From contig OW028574.1 in assembly GCA_932294295.1 (NCBI GenBank), positions 14,022,215 through 14,086,214 on the forward strand: 64,000 nt of DNA, given 5' to 3'. A program made the translations under genes and the position numbers. The DNA comes from Alitta virens (taxonomy: Eukaryota; Annelida; Polychaeta; Phyllodocida; Nereididae). Every line of letters starts with the position of its first letter. Positions within the stretch are counted from its first letter, which is position 1. Positions 9,916 through 22,200 of the stretch are shown piece after piece. The notes beneath the pieces are model-generated. The model saw only the letters and a list, made by a program, of their open reading frames with translations, was not told where the DNA came from and ran no database searches.

Positions 9916-11593
9916 CAGTGCCTTGCAGAACTGATGGCACCCCATTAAAATCACATTATATTAGCTTGTTTCTCAAGAGAAATTAGGGCAAGGGAGTGGA
10001 CAATTATTTGTAACATATATGTGAATGAGTAAGGCTTGATCAGACAAATGATTTTCATAATTGAAAAACCGTTTATGAATTACAGCAAATATATACAAAA
10101 ATGTGCTTGCAAAAGTAATGGCACCCCACCCATTCTCTTCATTTCATTGACAAGTATCATGGTTTAAATGCTACAACTGATCACTGTTTGTTGTGTTAGG
10201 CAAACATCTAACTGTGAAGATAGGTTAGGAAGTTATTTAAGGTTAAGTTTAAGTTTAATGTCCTCGTCTGGCCTTAATAAAGCCCTTAATGTAATCACAG
10301 TCAGTCCACATGTCTTATACCTGGCTGAATTTAAACATGAGGACCAAGGAACACTCAAAAGAGCTGAGAAAACTCATTGTAAAGAAACACCAGTCTGGCT
10401 TGGGATATAAAAAGATAAGCAAACTTCTCTCTGTACCATGCAGCACAGTAAGAAATGTCATCAAGATGTGGCAAACAAGAAAATCTGTGGCATCAGCACC
10501 AAGATCTGGTTGTCCACGAAAACTTTCACAACGAATGACCTTAAAATTGGTGAGGGATGCAAGAATGAAGCCATCAGTGACATTGACTGACCTCAAGAAG
10601 TCTGCTGCTGAGGCTGGAACTGAGGTTCATGAGTCAACCATATCAAGGGCACTACACAGGGCAGGCTTGTATGGACGTGTGGCACGAAAGAAGCCCCTAT
10701 TGAAAGCTCATCACAAACAGAGGCGCCTAGAATTTGCCCAGGCTCACATGGAAGATTTTCCTCTGCAGTGGTCAAAAATATTGTGGTCTGATGAGACAAA
10801 AATTGAACTTTTTGGGCAAAACCAAAAAAAGTATGTCTGGCGTAAGTCTGGCCAAGGATTTGACCCTTACCACACCATCCCCACAGTAAAGTATGGTGGT
10901 GGCAGCGTCATGCTGTGGGGGTGTTTGTAGCAGCAGGCACAGGAAAACTGGTGAGGATTGATGGCATCATGAATAGGGAGAAATATCGCCAGATATTAGA
11001 AGAAAACCTCTTTGACAGTGTGAAGGATCTGAGGCTTGGGAGGAACTTCAAGTTTCAACAAGACAACGATCCCAAGCATACTGCCCGGGCAACCACTGAA
11101 TGGTTCAGGAGTAAGAAGGTGAAAGTCCTTGAATGGCCCAGTCAGTCCCCTGACCTGAACCCAATCGAAAATATGTGGTACAAATTAAAACTGGCTGTTC
11201 ACAAGAGGTCCCCGCGCAATCTGGATGAATTGGTATCGTATTGCCAGGAAGAATGGCAAAACATTTCACCTCAATACTGCAAAAAGCTTGTCGATGGCTA
11301 CCCCAAGAGACTGAAAGCTGTGATTGAGGCAAAAGGTGGTGCAACAAAATATTGAGTGAATTTTGCGACATTTATGTAGTGGGGTGCCATCACTTATGCA
11401 AGAGACTTTTTTTACATTTTTGTCTAATAATCATTTCAACATTGACAGTTGTATAAAATAAAGTATGATTATATCATTTGTATTCTTATCCATCAATTAT
11501 ACCAATCTTATTTGAAAACACCAGTTTCAACTTCAAGAAAATTAGCAAAATGTGTGATTTTCTGAGGGGTGCCATCAGTTCTGCAAGGCACTG
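9916..11593 (+). mobile_element. Tc1-type DNA transposon with IR/DR ends and TA duplication
   Basis: A 1678-bp element begins CAGTGCCTTGCAGAACTGAT and ends in its inverted copy ATCAGTTCTGCAAGGCACTG. A TA dinucleotide flanks both sides (9914-9915 and 11594-11595). A second motif pair lies inside each end: left near 10103-10128 (GCTTGCAAAAGTAATGGCAC) and right near 11380-11402 (GTGCCATCACTTATGCAAG). This gives the IR/DR arrangement known from Tc1 elements such as Sleeping Beauty. The single gene it carries is frameshifted. Confidence 0.93.
10310..11355 (+). pseudogene. Tc1 transposase, one frameshift
   Basis: The first frame (10310-10930) carries the N-terminal paired-like DNA-binding region with helix-turn-helix (KKISKLLSVPCSTVRNVI), a second DNA-binding helix block, and the first catalytic aspartate in WSDETKIELFG. 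The second frame continues from about 10921 to 11355 with the second aspartate in FQQDNDPKHTA and the glutamate in SPDLNPIENMW. Thirty-four residues separate the last two acidic residues, so the family is DD34E. The reading frame breaks just after MLWGC (near 10925), consistent with loss of one base. All three catalytic residues are otherwise present. As it stands no full-length transposase can be made. Confidence 0.92.
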
Positions 11594-11595
11594 TA

Positions 11596-14500
11596 GTGTC
11601 AGTGACTATACACTACTGTAGTACTACATAATGAAGTTTTGATTGCAATGTTAAATTGCAGGCACCGACCATCTAACTGCCGGCTAGCCCTATTTAGACT
11701 ATTACCCGGTTGCGCCCCGTAAGTCCGCAGTGCCCCCCGGGGATTCAATTCAAATAGGCCAATGTGGCTTGCTTGTAGTTAACATATTTTCTAAATTTAA
11801 ACAGATTCTTATAGCTCGGAATGAGAGAAAATTGGCCATGACTTACTATTTAATAGTACTATCAATTTGGTGTTTCATGATATTAGTAGATGTAAACTAT
11901 GTTGTTTCCGTGCCAATTCAAGCTTGAACCAAAGATTTAATTTCCAGCTAATCTTAAGTGTTAATGTTCATGGTTTCACACAAGAATTAATTTAATAAAA
12001 ATTAAATACTTATTCATTGTTATCTAAATTATTGGTTTTAATGAAATTCTGAATTTCTGATATTTTACATGTGTACAATGTCATGACCTTATTATAGATC
12101 AGTAATTTTTTGGCAGGGTTGGACTTTGTTCTAAATATTCTTAATTGCATCATAAATGAACTTTAATGAGTATTGTTATTGTATTTATGCATACAATTAT
12201 ACATTTTATTTATTATTACATGTTATAGAACATTTACTCTATATATAACATTTAAATGCACTTGACAGTGTAAAGATAAAAATCAGAGTCTAAAAATGGA
12301 TAAAATCGAATTTAAAGAAAGTCAATTGATGTAAATAAATTAAAATACATATGGTATGAATTGTATTATAATATAAGTAGGAGGATTAATAAATGAAGTG
12401 TTGTATTAGTCCTATGTACATAGACCCTGTTTTCAAATTTGTTTACCCATTGGTTTTTTGGAGTGCATTATATGTTTATTTAATTTTAGTTGCTTGGTCA
12501 TGGGTGTTGTGTTGCTTACAAGCCCGTGTAAACCCACACACAGAATACTACATCAGTTATTTAATATTCATTAATATAATATAATATCTATTTGGTGGTA
12601 AACTAAACTAATTCAGTGAATACTCAGTTGTGACCTATACTAAAGATGTTTTTCCAGCTTCAATTATTTAGTAATCTCAAGGAGCATCCTGGTTAATACT
12701 TTCCATGATGACTTTTTCTGGGATATACAACAAATCAAAAGTTAGATAAGATAACCACATATAACACCATATCAATGTAAATGGAAATATTAGCTTATTT
12801 TGAAGATATTAGGGCCAACTCATCTGAATAATTACCCTTACTGACAGAAATCAGCCATACAATATGAAAATGATTGTCAGAGCATATTCTTTAATGTTTT
12901 GGAATAAACCTTTAGTTTCAGTTTCCTGAACATAGTCATCATGTCATTGAAGTTCTCTGGGGTGTGATAAATCAAAAACTCCCATTTTTTAAACAGAATT
13001 TGTTACTTTTTGCATGAAAATCTTTTTTGATATGATAAAATTTCAATAAACGCCATATATATAATGTACCTATATCAGGCTATATGTGTGAATAAAGATA
13101 TTATATTTATAAAATCGTGCTATTTGAAAGGGTGCTACTGAAGACAGATATCTATGCAATAAAGCCTGATTAGTGTCAACAATTGTGAATTGTCATTGAT
13201 ATGTTTTATTCAGAGGTTTCATAGTAAAAGTAAAATTTTCTTTGACAGAGCCTCATGGATTAAAAACACTGCGGGTTGACTAATCACAGTTCTTAATTCT
13301 TTGATAAGATCAAATACTATAAAATCTGCATCAGTAGCTTCCAACACATAAGCACTCTTCGGGTGACTATAGTACCATTACACATGACAATCAGAAACAC
13401 TCATATGGACCTTTCTTGCCATATAAGCAATTTAATAATTGAGCAATTGATTCTAGCAACTATAACCCCAGCCCGTTATGCTCAATGGCAGTCATGACTA
13501 ACATCTTAGATGACAGGGTTTATTGATACTTTCATAAAAGTAAAAATGCTGTAGTGCCAGCAGGGTTGGCAAGTTTACGGCAAGTTGGTTTTTACTGTGT
13601 GGTATTTACCGGTAAACCCGCCAGGCCGCAGAAGGGTTTCAGGCAGTTTATGGTACCAAAAATGCCTAAAACCCAATATTCAGCTAAACTACGCAATTCA
13701 AATGCCATATACTGCCATATAATGCTTTTATTTACACAACTTTTTGGTGTTCTGTCCAGGATATGAGCCTTTGACCATATTTCTTTGGCCTGTTGACTGA
13801 GTGTTGAGCCACTTGTGCACAATCACACACCAATTAATAACATTGCTTGGTATTCATGAACCACAGTAGGTAATCATTAATTATATCAGATATATATAAA
13901 TTATAAACAATGGTGCACGAGTATAAGTATATTGTATTATAATATAAGGCTCTTCAAATTGTTCAGTTTCAAAGCAATGTTCAGCAGATATGAATCTGTT
14001 TGTCATGACCTCTAGACATTAATATTATAATGGCAGCATGCGGCCTAAAATCCATGTTAGCTGTTCATATGTGTAAGCATTATTAATTTATAAATGTTGC
14101 CATATATTACATACTTTACTGTTAGTGTACCCTTACAAGTTAATTGAGGAATGATAGACCCTCAAAAAGTCAACTGTAATCTCTTGCTGTATAAATACAG
14201 CTGGCAACATTAAGTGGCCTCTGACAAACCCCTACATCTGCGCACAATACACATATATTTCTCTTGTAAATTTGAGCATGGCGTATTATTTCATACAAAA
14301 TAAACCTTTAAAACAGAAAAATCAAATGGAAGGAAAAGGATATACAATACTTTCGATGCTCACTTGGCTTTACTCTGAACAGAATGGATTGCTATTAAAT
14401 ATTTTCACACTTGTCAGCATATAATGAAGAAATTCAAGTGTTCAAAAAATAGTACATCTTGGACCCTAATTAGCATTGCAGGCTATGTAGGCCAAGTGGT

Positions 14501-14852
14501 AATTGTTCCGGTTCATCGCACACACTATATTAAACACTCGGTAAATATTCTCAAATTTTGTAAAACATAGCTGAGAAATGTCAGTGTGACTATCAAAAGG
14601 CACCACTAGGCCATATAGAGTGTTACTGTATGAAATTTCATGAGGTAAGTGCATTAGTGTTCAGCTCTGGAAATGAACTTGTGTTAGTTCTGCTCTGGAA
14701 ATGGAATGTCATGAGACCCCCAAAAGGCACCACTGCACTATTTTAGACATATAATGACAAAGTTTTAAGCATGTAGGTGCAGGCTGCTGTGTCTGCGGTA
14801 TAGAACCTCTTTTTTTTTTTTGTAAAAGAAAAATAATTTTCTTCCATTGCAG
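11596..14852. other. AT-rich intergenic DNA upstream of GNPAT
   Basis: No coding exon is recognised. If the GNPAT transcript has a non-coding first exon it should lie here, because the first visible exon begins after a clear 3' splice site. Near 13558 the sequence CAGGGTTGGCAAG resembles a hAT terminal repeat, but no partner end was found. Confidence 0.35.
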
Positions 14853-14875
14853 ATGCACCACGAGATGCATCAAGT

Positions 14876-17800
14876 ATGGCGAGATTCAAAGAGATGTATG
14901 AGGATATTCTAGAGGAGAGACGTCACACAAGTGATTTGAAATATTCTCTACGACACCGAAAAGACTTGCCCCAATACAAGCACTGTCATCCTCGATCATC
15001 AAATGACATCAAGAAACATGTTCTGAACAGCGACAGAGTCAAGTATATTGTAGAAAAGGTAATGAATTTTCACATTATGCCGTGGTAAATCAATATAATG
15101 TGATCATTGCATAATTTCATCCGTTGTTATACTCCATTGTATTGTGGTTCTGCTTGTTTCAGCATAAAACTGTTATTGTATATTAATTATTTCTGTGTCA
15201 TGTATTCAAATTCAGTTATCAGAAGAACAAGGGGTCCCACAGGATGTAGTAATGAAAGAAGCTACGGCAGTAGTTAATGAAATGGCCCATCAGCTGAATA
15301 TCTGGACAGTACGAGGCGTCGCATATGGCTTGATCAAAGTTTTCAAGGCTCTCTTCTCGAGGATTTATGTCAATGAAGAGGGTGTGCAAAGGGTATACTC
15401 TACTATTTGATATTTAAGAGTACTCATGATAGATCTATGAATCTATAAAACTTATCAAGACATTAGAAAAGCTTGGCCTGGATTCCATCAACCTTTGAAC
15501 ATTGTGCCCTTTTGTGGTTCATTTATTGATTTGTATTGAATTGTCTCAACTTTACATCGTACAAATAACGATGATATAAGATGTTATGGAGTGCGACCAT
15601 ATTCATTTGAGTTCTTTTGGTGCATGTGTCAACCCAATTAATTTCTTAAAGTTCAGATATTTTCAGTACATTTGGTGCAAGTGTCAATTCAATTTAGTTC
15701 TTAAAGTTCAGATTTTTTCAGTACATTTGGTGCAAGTGTCAATCCAATTTATTTCTTAAAGTTCAGATTTTTTCAGTTCATTATGTTCATTGATGGTTGT
15801 GTGTTCATTAATATATGATTCTATTTCACTTCAACCTGTAGATTAGTTTATAGAATGATGTACTGATAGTGAAAATTTTGTGATATTTCAGATGAGGAAG
15901 ATGTTGCAAGATTATCCCGTCTTACTGATGCCCAGTCATCGCAGTTACTTGGATTTTCTTCTTGTCAGTTATATTTGTTACCAGTACGAGCTTCCATTGC
16001 CTGTTATAGCTGCTGCTATGGGTAATTATTTCATGCATATATAATATATGATCTATTACAAAATAGTTTTGCCTGCCCTTCAGAGTGATACCAACCAAAA
16101 AAACTAGTTTTTTGTACCCTTGCAGCAAATAGTGGCTTACTAATAGAAATTTTATCTTACTGTTATTCAAATGAGGGATGAGAAAACTATAATGATTAAT
16201 GGAGACGTAATTGATGTATTTTGTCGGTTTTCCAGACTTCAAAAATATGGCATTTTTTGGCTGGATGCTGAGGAACTGTGGAGCTTTTTACATCAGAAGG
16301 AGTTTTGGGTCAGACCAGCTGTACTGGGCCATATTCACTGAGTATGTTCAGACCCAATTGAGAAATGGAGACGCCCCTGTGGAGTTTTTTGTAGAGGGAA
16401 CTCGGAGCAGGACAGCTAAATCCTACCAACCTAGGATAGGTAATACATAGGGCTGTACACCAGTTCTTGATATACCGTTTGTACCGGTACAAGGATAACG
16501 ATATGGGTATTGATAATCGATAACCGTTATGTAATAATAATGATACAATCAAACGATATGCAGAGTGGCGTTATTTAGCTAATAAAACACCTGCTACCCA
16601 GATGTTCCAGTGATTTTGAAGAAAATATCCCCCACTATCATTGCGATGACATTAAACAACATTCTGGAATTATTCCATAAAGATTTTGTTCATTATATTT
16701 CATTGTGAATTGTCAATATTGTAGGCTTCGTTTATTCTCCTATTGATATAGCTTAACGATACGTATCATGATACGTATCGTATCTACTGTATCGTGATAC
16801 GTATCATATCGTGATAAAGGTGTACAGCCCAAGTAATACATGAAACTATCTTGAAGTTGGGCAGTTATGACATTGTTTACTTACCTCCGCTAAGTGGTCA
16901 GTAGAGGGAACTCTGGAGCAGCTAATGTGATTACTGTAATTATGGTTGTTTCATTCACAGGAATGTTGTCAGCTGCCCTCGAGTGTTATTTCAAAGCTGA
17001 AGTGCCTGATGTTGTGATATTTCCAATCAGTATTAGCTACGAAAGAATCCTAGAAGAGACAATCTATGCATATGAACTTCTTGGTGTGCCCAAACCAAAG
17101 GAATCTGCATCGGTATGGTGTTATTAAACTTTTAAAATTCCGATTGGCCACTTCACTGCTTTCAATATTCTCCATTGTGTAACATTGCATTTTCCAAAGT
17201 CTTTGCAACATAGCATTAAATTTACTCAAGATTCAAAATTTTTTTGACCACGTAAATCATCACATGTACATAATCATAATTACACAGATCCATTATGAAA
17301 TTTTTCAGGGTGTCTTTAAAGCAAGAAATATCTTAAATGACGACTTTGGCTGTGTACATCTTCACATCGGAGAGCCCATTTCAATCAGACAATTATCAGA
17401 TGGATTAATTAACAGAAGCATACATAACTTGGAACCTAGGTATGTGTTAATGCTGAACAATATACTGTTTATCTTTATCCGTAACATATAATGTAAATAT
17501 TTCTAGACTTTACAAACTTTAAACTTAAAATTTATGTGTTCTTGATACATATATGCACTACATTTTTCCTGATGAATGGTCTGTCTATTCTATTTTCAGA
17601 ATATAAAGTTACAATCCCCAATATAGTAAACCACATTTTTTAATGTTTTATAGATACATCAATAATTTGACGGATGGTGAACAAGCAGTGGTCAAGAAAC
17701 TGAGTTACGAAATAGTTCGGATCCAACAACAACACTTTGTCATCTCTCCGTGGGCGTTAATGGCTGCCATTCTGCTGCAGAACCCAGATGGAATTGCTAT

Positions 17801-20619
17801 AAAACATATGGTGAAGGAGGTTAATTGGCTGAAGAGACAAGCTTATAATTTGGCTGCTTATGTCGACTGGCCTGGTGAGTAGACTATTACAAGATTGTTG
17901 TTGTCATTGGCTTTTGCAGTCATGCACTGCAGTGTACCAAATTACCAATTTATACAATTGTAATTTTAGAAAGTTCTGGTTCAATAGGCTTTTAGCTGAT
18001 TCTTCCTTAATATTCGCTAGGGCTGTACACCGGTTCTCGATATACCATTTGTACCGGTACAAAGGATAACGATACGGGTATTGATAACCGTTATGTAATA
18101 ATAACGATACACTAAAACCATACCTCCATGCTAAAACGGTCTGCAGATTGGCGTTTTTTGCATACAAGACACCTGCTACCCAGATGTCCAGTGTTTTTGA
18201 AGAAAAATATCAGCCCGATTTAATTGCAATGACATTAAACAACAGACTATTGCATATAGATTTGTTCATGATATTTCATTGTTAATTGTCCTTTACTGTA
18301 GGCTTTCTTTAATTCTCCTATTGATACAGCTTAGCGATATGTATCATGATACGTGTCATATCGGTTTTACTGTATCGTGATACGTATCGTGTTGTTTAAA
18401 AGTTACAGGTGTACAGCCCTAATATTTGCATAAATGAATGATATCTAAATTAGGTCTCTGACGACACCTTGAGTAGTTTATTTGGTATTAATGTGCATAC
18501 AAGTACAAATGTAAAAGGAATGGATGGCAGCTTTAACTAGATTCAAGATTACATTTGAACTGCTGACTTTATTCATTGCATATTCTTTCACTAATCTTCT
18601 CTAATCTTTGCACAGGCAATGCTTCATCGGATTCTGTTGTCAAGCATTACATAGGACTTCACAGCAATATAGTCACAGTGAGGGACAACATCATTCAGCT
18701 GAAGGTCGAGAAGTTGACAAGAGTAAAGAGCAACGATTTAGTCATGACAAATGGTGCGGCTAATTTGGCTCTTGCAAGTTATCGCAATCAAGTCCTTCAC
18801 GTCTTCATTCCTATTGCTCTGGTTGCACTCTCTGTGAACAGCTGCGACCTTGAATACCTTCCTCAAGGTCAGTTCTAAATAGAATACCTAATTTAACTGA
18901 ATTAGCTTCTCAGTTGAAATACAGTGTGTAGATTCACCATTACATATTTAGAAGCTAATTAAATGGTTATAATACTTTAACGTCAATGTTTTGAATTTGT
19001 TGCAGAGGAACTTTTCAAGAAGTACTGCTTCTTAGAAAGAGTGCTAAGCCAAGATTTTGTGTTCCAGCCTGGAAGTTCTGAGAAGGTGATGTGTTATTCT
19101 TAGCTTAATTTTTCTGCTGAATTATTTTGTTAGTCTTTACCATTAAAATAATGACTTAACTTCACCTTTTGTGTTTAACAGACCTTCCAGCAAGCTGTAC
19201 TGATGCTCACAAATAGTGGTGCCCTTTACATGGAGGGAGATGTGGTCAACATCAAGAAATCCATCAACAAACACACAACTTTCCTCAGCCAAATGTTTGA
19301 ACCATTTTTACTTGGCTACTGGGTGAGTTTCATTTGGCCACAAAGCATTGCTATTATTTAGAGACTTAATTTGTTGATGCTGGTTCTAAGTACATGATAC
19401 TGAATTATTACTGATGACAGTGATGTTGCATCCTTACATACATTGCATGTACCAGTAGTCATTGTACATTAAAGGCTTTTTCCATTGCAATTTTCATTTT
19501 CCTCATAGTACTGGATACAGGCACTTGAGAGTTGCTGGCGAGTGTTCTCTCTGGTGTCTATCAAATGCTATACAGTTAATATTTTAAAAAAAGAAGAAGA
19601 TCCACCTGTGTCAGTGACCACCATTTTTAAAATTAATTAATTTTAATTTTGCCCTTTTCAGGTGGTTTGTCAACATTTGCTTTCTCTTACGCATGATGTT
19701 CACGGTCGACCTCTGCCTAAGAAGCCGAAGGAAATTAGTCAGGACGTCCAGAAATTAGTCACTCATCTTCTTCAGCAAAGCATTATCAGTCATTATGAGA
19801 TCCTGTCTCTTGACCTCATTAACAATGCATTGAAAATGCTGATCGCTTTCAATACAATGTATAAGGATAAGAGGTAATTGCATGATCATTTAACTTAGGG
19901 CTGCTACATTTAAAAGTGTGGAGTGGGGGCGACAGGAGGATTTTTGAAAAAGTAGGGGAGGGGGGGGGGGGGGTTCTCCAAAAGAGAAATAGAGGGGGGA
20001 GGGGTGGTCGACCAATTTTTTCAGGGGTAGTAGGGGGGGGGGGGGAGGGTGTCTTGAAAAGGCAAAAAGCGGGAAGGATGGGTGGGGGGGGGGGGGGCGG
20101 TCTTAAATTTTTCCTGTTCACCCACTCCCCACTTTTAAATGGAACAGCCCTAATTTGAATATTGAGAAACTAAAGTAGATTATAAAGTTAGTATAGTACT
20201 TAATGATCAGTAATTATTACTAACTGACCTCTTACTATCATCACCAAAAATATTATAATTTTTGAAACATGTATTAGGAGCCAAATATAATTTTTGGGAC
20301 AAATGTCATCCTCGTGAGGCCAAACATCTCAGTTCTGTTTTGCAGGAATGAAGAAACTTATATTTCTCCCAAGACGTTAGAAGTGTCTAATGTTGCGATG
20401 GAAATTGGTAGGTGGTCTAACATAAAATTTAATAAATAAATGTTGTTTAATACAGTCTTGACAAACTTGAAATATGGGTATTCTGCTGGTAGTTTAGTTC
20501 ATGCATACCAATAATTCTCCTTAATTTTCATTCCAGCAAAATACATCGAAGTCCCTGCTGTTCCAGTATCTGCTTTGTTTCAATCTAAAAAGACAATTGT
20601 TTTCTCCGCCAAACTGTGA
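14876..20619 (+). CDS. GNPAT: Dihydroxyacetone-phosphate acyltransferase (peroxisomal), 13 exons
   Basis: Coding exons: 14876-15058 (exon from 14853), 15216-15392, 15892-16021, 16236-16439, 16961-17112, 17309-17439, 17654-17874, 18616-18867, 19006-19085, 19182-19322, 19662-19873, 20346-20407, 20537-20619. All junctions are GT-AG and phases agree, giving 675 residues. The enzyme acylates dihydroxyacetone phosphate at sn-1, the first step of ether lipid and plasmalogen synthesis in peroxisomes. The four acyltransferase motifs are visible: PSHRSYLD (H136, D141), GAFYIRRSF (179-187), EGTRSR (217-222) and IFPISISYE (251-259). The protein ends in AKL, a type 1 peroxisomal signal. Similarity to vertebrate GNPAT is continuous, including EDILEERRH near the start and [12 protein letters not shown]. 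The start is the first ATG in the exon (A at -3, G at +4); a further upstream coding exon cannot be excluded because the frame stays open to the 3' splice site at 14852. Three introns hold MITEs. Confidence 0.96.
16448..16832. mobile_element. hAT-like MITE A, inserted at a GNPAT splice donor
   Basis: This 385-bp element starts TAGGGCTGTACACC and ends GGTGTACAGCCCAA. It is flanked by a perfect 8-bp duplication GTAATACA (16440-16447 and 16833-16840). Eight-base duplications and short GGG-containing ends are typical of hAT transposons. No coding capacity is seen. The right third is rich in GATACGTATC palindromes. Internally it is similar to MITE B in a later GNPAT intron. Confidence 0.85.
18018..18421. 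mobile_element. hAT-like MITE B in a GNPAT intron
   Basis: A 404-bp relative of MITE A: the same first stretch (TAGGGCTGTACACCGGTTCT), the same end (GGTGTACAGCCCTA) and the same GATACGTATC-rich right third. The flanking 8-mers ATATTCGC and ATATTTGC differ at one base. Confidence 0.85.
19896..20152. mobile_element. hAT-like MITE D with G-rich core, in a GNPAT intron
   Basis: A 257-bp element with TAGGGCTG / CAGCCCTA ends and longer imperfect inverted arms (TTTAAAAGTGTGGAGTGGG on the left, matching CCCACTCCCCACTTTTAAA on the right). The interior contains several long G runs on the gene-sense strand. Flanking 8-mers ATTTAACT and ATTTGAAT are a decayed target duplication. Confidence 0.75.
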
Positions 20620-21094
20620 TTTAATTTCGTTATTTTGCACTACTTATATCATTCGTTATTAAGTAACTTGAAGAATGTGATCAGGCAGCAACCGTTTCCA
20701 TATACAGCCTGTAGATGTAATTCTGAATTGTTAATTTTTAGTTTGTAAAAGAAAATGTGATACATTTAATTTATATACTGATTTAGTTTGATGTGAATTT
20801 CACACCAATTAGTTCTTTTGGGGATTTTTGAAATTATTTTTTGAAGCCCAGCAGTCCACCTGGGAAAACTTCCAGCTTCCCGGCTGCCCAATCCGGCCCT
20901 GCATATAGTGAGATGCTACAGAACGAATTTTGTCGTATAATGTCTTGCCACAAATTACTTAATTTTCTAGTCAAATCTTAAATCATGTTAGGTAGTATAC
21001 ATTGCCCGAGTCTTAGTATGAATATTGTTTTTGTAAATAGTCCGACTTCTTTAATCATGTACAGTTGACAGTTGTATGAAATCATCACGGTTTA

Positions 21095-21100
21095 AATAAA
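21095..21100 (+). terminator. Probable GNPAT polyadenylation signal
   Basis: AATAAA 476 bp after the GNPAT stop, followed within 25 bp by a T/G-rich stretch typical of a downstream element. It predicts a 3' UTR of about 490-500 nt. Confidence 0.55.
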
Positions 21101-22009
21101 ATTAAAACAAAGGATCAACTGTTTTTTGGTTGTTCGTGCTTTAGAAATTTCAGTTAGGCTGATGATCTTGATCAGTTCTTACTCTGCTCCATAAAATTTA
21201 GCTGTTGGTTGCCCACAGTTTAATTTGAAATCAAGGATGCAGGATTTAATGAATCCTCCTATGTCGATTCTTTGACATCCAGACAAGAGGAGAATGATGC
21301 ATGTAGCAGTCAGTTATCCCACCAAATTAAAAGGGTAATGGACGATAACTGCTGGTGTGGATACTTAACTATGTCATCATCATTTCATCCAGTGCACACA
21401 GTACATGCTGCTGAATGCCTCTAGAGAAACACTGAATTGGTACTCACAAAAAATTGGGAGGCAAATCTCATCAAAATTACATTGCATCGGATTATAACTA
21501 CTGCCTTGTTTTTATAAGGGGAAATGGCATCACAGTTGCACCAGTGGATCAAGTTGAACGCACAAGACTGATGATCACCACTGAAACTAACCCAATTAAA
21601 AGTAATTTAACACAGGTTAACCATCATTCCATCAGAGCAGTGTATTCCTGACAGTTTTTTTTTTATGCAACTTTTTTTTTAGATGTACTGCGTGTAATTG
21701 TGATTTTTCACGTTTGTTTATACGTGGCTCCTGCCATATTCTCCCAGAAACCCTTAGTTATGTGTTCATCAACCCAATTAAGCATTTGAATGCACTAAAT
21801 GTTGTACACATAGCTACACTTAGCAACACTTGTACAGAGTGCGATAATGCGCATATCAGACAGGATTATTCCATATAATATATATATATAAGGCTTAATC
21901 CTGACCTATAGTGTCTTATATATGTGCAGAGCATAATCCCACTGAATAGGTATGGATTTGTGGGACATCGCTAAATTCTTGCCTTTATCACTTGAATCAC
22001 AATTTACCT

Positions 22010-22200
22010 GTACAAATGGGACTTTCTACACTGAGACACATTATCGCGCTCAGTGCAATACCACAAGTATATACCACATTCAGTATAAGTGGTCCCAGAT
22101 TATCTAATGACCTTCCAATGAACATAAGAGTCATGGACTCAATTTCCCAATTTCGGAGGACTCCTAAGCCTTTTCTTTATCAAACGCTTTTAGGTGTTTC
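22010..22200 (+). pseudogene. LINE C-terminal fragment
   Basis: Translation includes FSISGPRLSNDLPMNIRVMD followed by a SISQF segment. This matches the FSxxGPxLWNxLPxxIRxxxSIxxFKxxLK signature near the end of Jockey/CR1-type LINE proteins, with W replaced by S. Only this tail is present. Confidence 0.55.

Noticed and set aside
13558..13760. hAT-type element beginning CAGGGTTGGCAAG
   Set aside because: No inverted partner end or 8-bp duplication was found nearby, so only a possible remnant can be noted.
19849..20158. Proline-rich and glycine-rich open frames
   Set aside because: They come from the G runs of MITE D within a GNPAT intron.
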